NCBI GenBank assembly: GCA_964247295.1
Contig: CAXTTV010000004.1
Location: forward strand, 1-62,873
DNA length: 62,873 bases
Origin: CAXTTV01 sp964247295
GTDB taxonomy: Bacteria; Chloroflexota; Ktedonobacteria; Ktedonobacterales; Ktedonobacteraceae
Direction: 5' to 3'
Part shown: positions 62,701 through 62,873 of the stretch, in pieces
How the letters are laid out: each line of letters begins with the position of its first letter
Numbering within the stretch: position 1 is the first letter of the stretch
The notes under the pieces: generated by a model
The model's database searches: none
Told to the model about the DNA's origin: nothing
The model's input: the letters and a program-made list of their open reading frames with translations, nothing else
Translations under genes and position numbers: made by a program

Positions 62701-62789
62701 TTGTAGTCAATCCAGGCTTCTTTCCTAGAGTTCCACTCTTAGAGTCCAATATTCATGTTATCTTCCGGCCAGCACCTGTAGGTGCTTGA
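59769..62789 (+). CDS. large single-pass protein with baseplate J/gp47-like external domain
   Basis: A 1006-residue protein. Residues 5-85 form a compact fold (SPEEELTTVRERLANTQAKRITLVIP, VISSDRQIRAVVKAAGFKV) seen at the start of baseplate-J-like proteins in Gram-positive and CPR genomes. About 520 residues of Ser/Pro/Arg/Gln-rich linker with SQNLR-type repeats (about 435-475) follow, then one membrane helix (about 613-637, MILTVAVLAVLLLILLAAAYFG) and an external beta-rich domain with QSAGVNGNVDVGTITVIP, typical of gp47/baseplate J family domains. It follows the FtsA-like gene by 64 bases and the two probably form one unit. Function unknown. Confidence 0.72.
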   Translation: MSDEQIIYLSPEEELTTVRERLANTQAKRITLVIPSTTQLRSHVGWRLLHSRARELDKDVLVISSDRQIRAVVKAAGFKVADSLESTPTSSSRPTSKPSKQVNGTSRPGSRPRTSSTSPEGRSIGPVRTSGPGKAEGGIRNSTRSRGSGRLTSRNEAARRRMTPEGPSDVTGKSAPLPSEELSAPKKGIGPRANKHVRESVSSTFDIRSSDPHFQAPFIRPAQPNPEDEEPDLLSNDVQMAQRIRRAATNPPGEQGSDLTQSQTSKQRSSGKSKSLPLPKPEDEDPFLEMAENQEPGLFPEQKSAISLDNPDLQSGYHQVPNYRTDEMFDGEIENLGESELPLSMGDDEDLQGKNWEDQIEEDQPFEAPRARGAGRRSRPSQTNLRNREPMRDRQAPLEEDLEDLPTWQPSASERIDMPAPAPRGRTGSSQIQRPSPSQNLRRTNSQSLRPSPSQNLRPTPSQNLRPPVSQGLKPSQEPRQISQRPPRSSSPNLRSSEMAQTLSGERAWREPPASTPTPKLPPLSSQEINPSSMQRPSQTQLKRPASGGGQRPATLTAPPIVKTRPENPSAQASAKGNSQTSRRPTAPEARKQPTPSTRSRSGINRSRLGMILTVAVLAVLLLILLAAAYFGPSADVTLIIPTKGFTQNVSLVAGSPAKASASNQTVTSQTLSYNTTITGQGKATGKTQVGTVQATGQIKITNNGSQQVVIPSGTIVETSGGVRFATTAETLIATKSSNVGNSSPIPVEAQSAGVNGNVDVGTITVIPTDSLQKIAQNNGLTVNSLNLAVANPNATTGGGTGNATTVNQDDITNLKTDLHKKQVVPAVDSWVKQQLRKGDIAGTPTITEQVTSTPAEKGIASDGNFSERVEVRAQVLVVRLEDLQKAAANQMTDGVNKKNPGYELIQLQEITFQKMKTTTSDDNKAVSIDGSATAQIAQQMSETGIRSMIKGKSLDEAKKYLTSDNSKEVPKINDATIVVNPGFFPRVPLLESNIHVIFRPAPVGA

Positions 62790-62800
62790 CCGGAAGTTTG
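62762..62800 (+). terminator. terminator overlapping the last codons
   Basis: Stem CTTCCGG (62762-62768) / CCGGAAG (62790-62796) with an inner stem AGCACC / GGTGCT; short T tail TTTG. The stop codon of the 1006-residue gene lies in the hairpin. Confidence 0.6.
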
Positions 62801-62873
62801 CATATGTCTCCCCTTTGGTCAGGGCTTTTTGGTAGTCCCGAAAAGTGAAAAAAGAACCATTTCTTGCTAAAAT

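Noticed and set aside
1..62873. tRNA, rRNA, CRISPR, transposase or prophage genes
   Set aside because: No T-loop/anticodon pattern, no repeat-spacer array, and no DDE or integrase motif was seen on reading both strands.

Overview
The window looks like chromosomal DNA of a Chloroflexota bacterium, most likely of the Ktedonobacteria type. This rests on the mix of families, not on any marker rRNA: several Ser/Thr kinases (one with PASTA domains), a DUF4388 (PATAN) protein, an FtsH-like AAA protease of divergent form, an FtsA-like ATPase next to a very large single-pass protein, a sedolisin, Pro/Gln/Asn-rich lipoproteins, and intermixed short operons on both strands. No rRNA, tRNA, CRISPR array, transposase or phage gene was seen. 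Two runs of N (12068-12085 and 54113-54122) are assembly gaps that each break one gene; in both the N count does not keep the reading frame.

Layout. 0-5.5 kb: a methyltransferase, an M48 protease, an LLM-class oxidoreductase under a long palindromic operator, then on the minus strand a cation/proton antiporter and a lipoprotein. 5.5-9.7 kb: a minus-strand phenylacetyl-CoA epoxidase operon (paaA-paaD-paaB-paaC-zinc ribbon-enoyl-CoA hydratase, then a second short hydratase). PaaD is split into two genes here, and the promoter carries two perfect palindromes. 9.9-19 kb: lytic transglycosylase, a GT4/GH57 pair with a terminator-bearing leader, a secreted S53 peptidase and a PASTA kinase. 19-33 kb: selB, uvrC, an FmdB-type zinc ribbon, histidine kinase, flavin disulfide reductase, aldehyde dehydrogenase, DUF4388 protein, a decayed methyltransferase, and an SDR/QueD/GT4 run. 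33-41.6 kb: DUF4291, glutamine synthetase, an M16-like protein lacking one zinc ligand, an Asn/Gln-rich lipoprotein, then Ser/Thr kinase-ridA-dnaA-HAD phosphatase in one direction. 41.7-52.3 kb: a beta-propeller lipoprotein with an LCP-family protein, a GT4, an ArnT-like membrane glycosyltransferase with a previously unlisted 38-residue membrane protein, an HTH-GAF regulator and the FtsH-like operon. 52.5-62.8 kb: an acidic protein, rsmD, a MerR-like protein, a P-loop kinase, alaS behind a structured leader, and an FtsA-like ATPase with a 1006-residue single-pass protein.

Much of the content points to cell-envelope work (LCP ligase, three GT4 enzymes, GT39/ArnT-like enzyme, lytic transglycosylase, PASTA kinase, FtsA-like protein), alongside aromatic catabolism through phenylacetyl-CoA and housekeeping functions. 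I did not find a clearly bounded new defence or mobile system. The strongest candidates for new biology are the split PaaD and its double-palindrome promoter, the FtsA-like/1006-residue pair, the GT4 leader RNA, the 38-residue membrane protein and the leaderless SDR gene.
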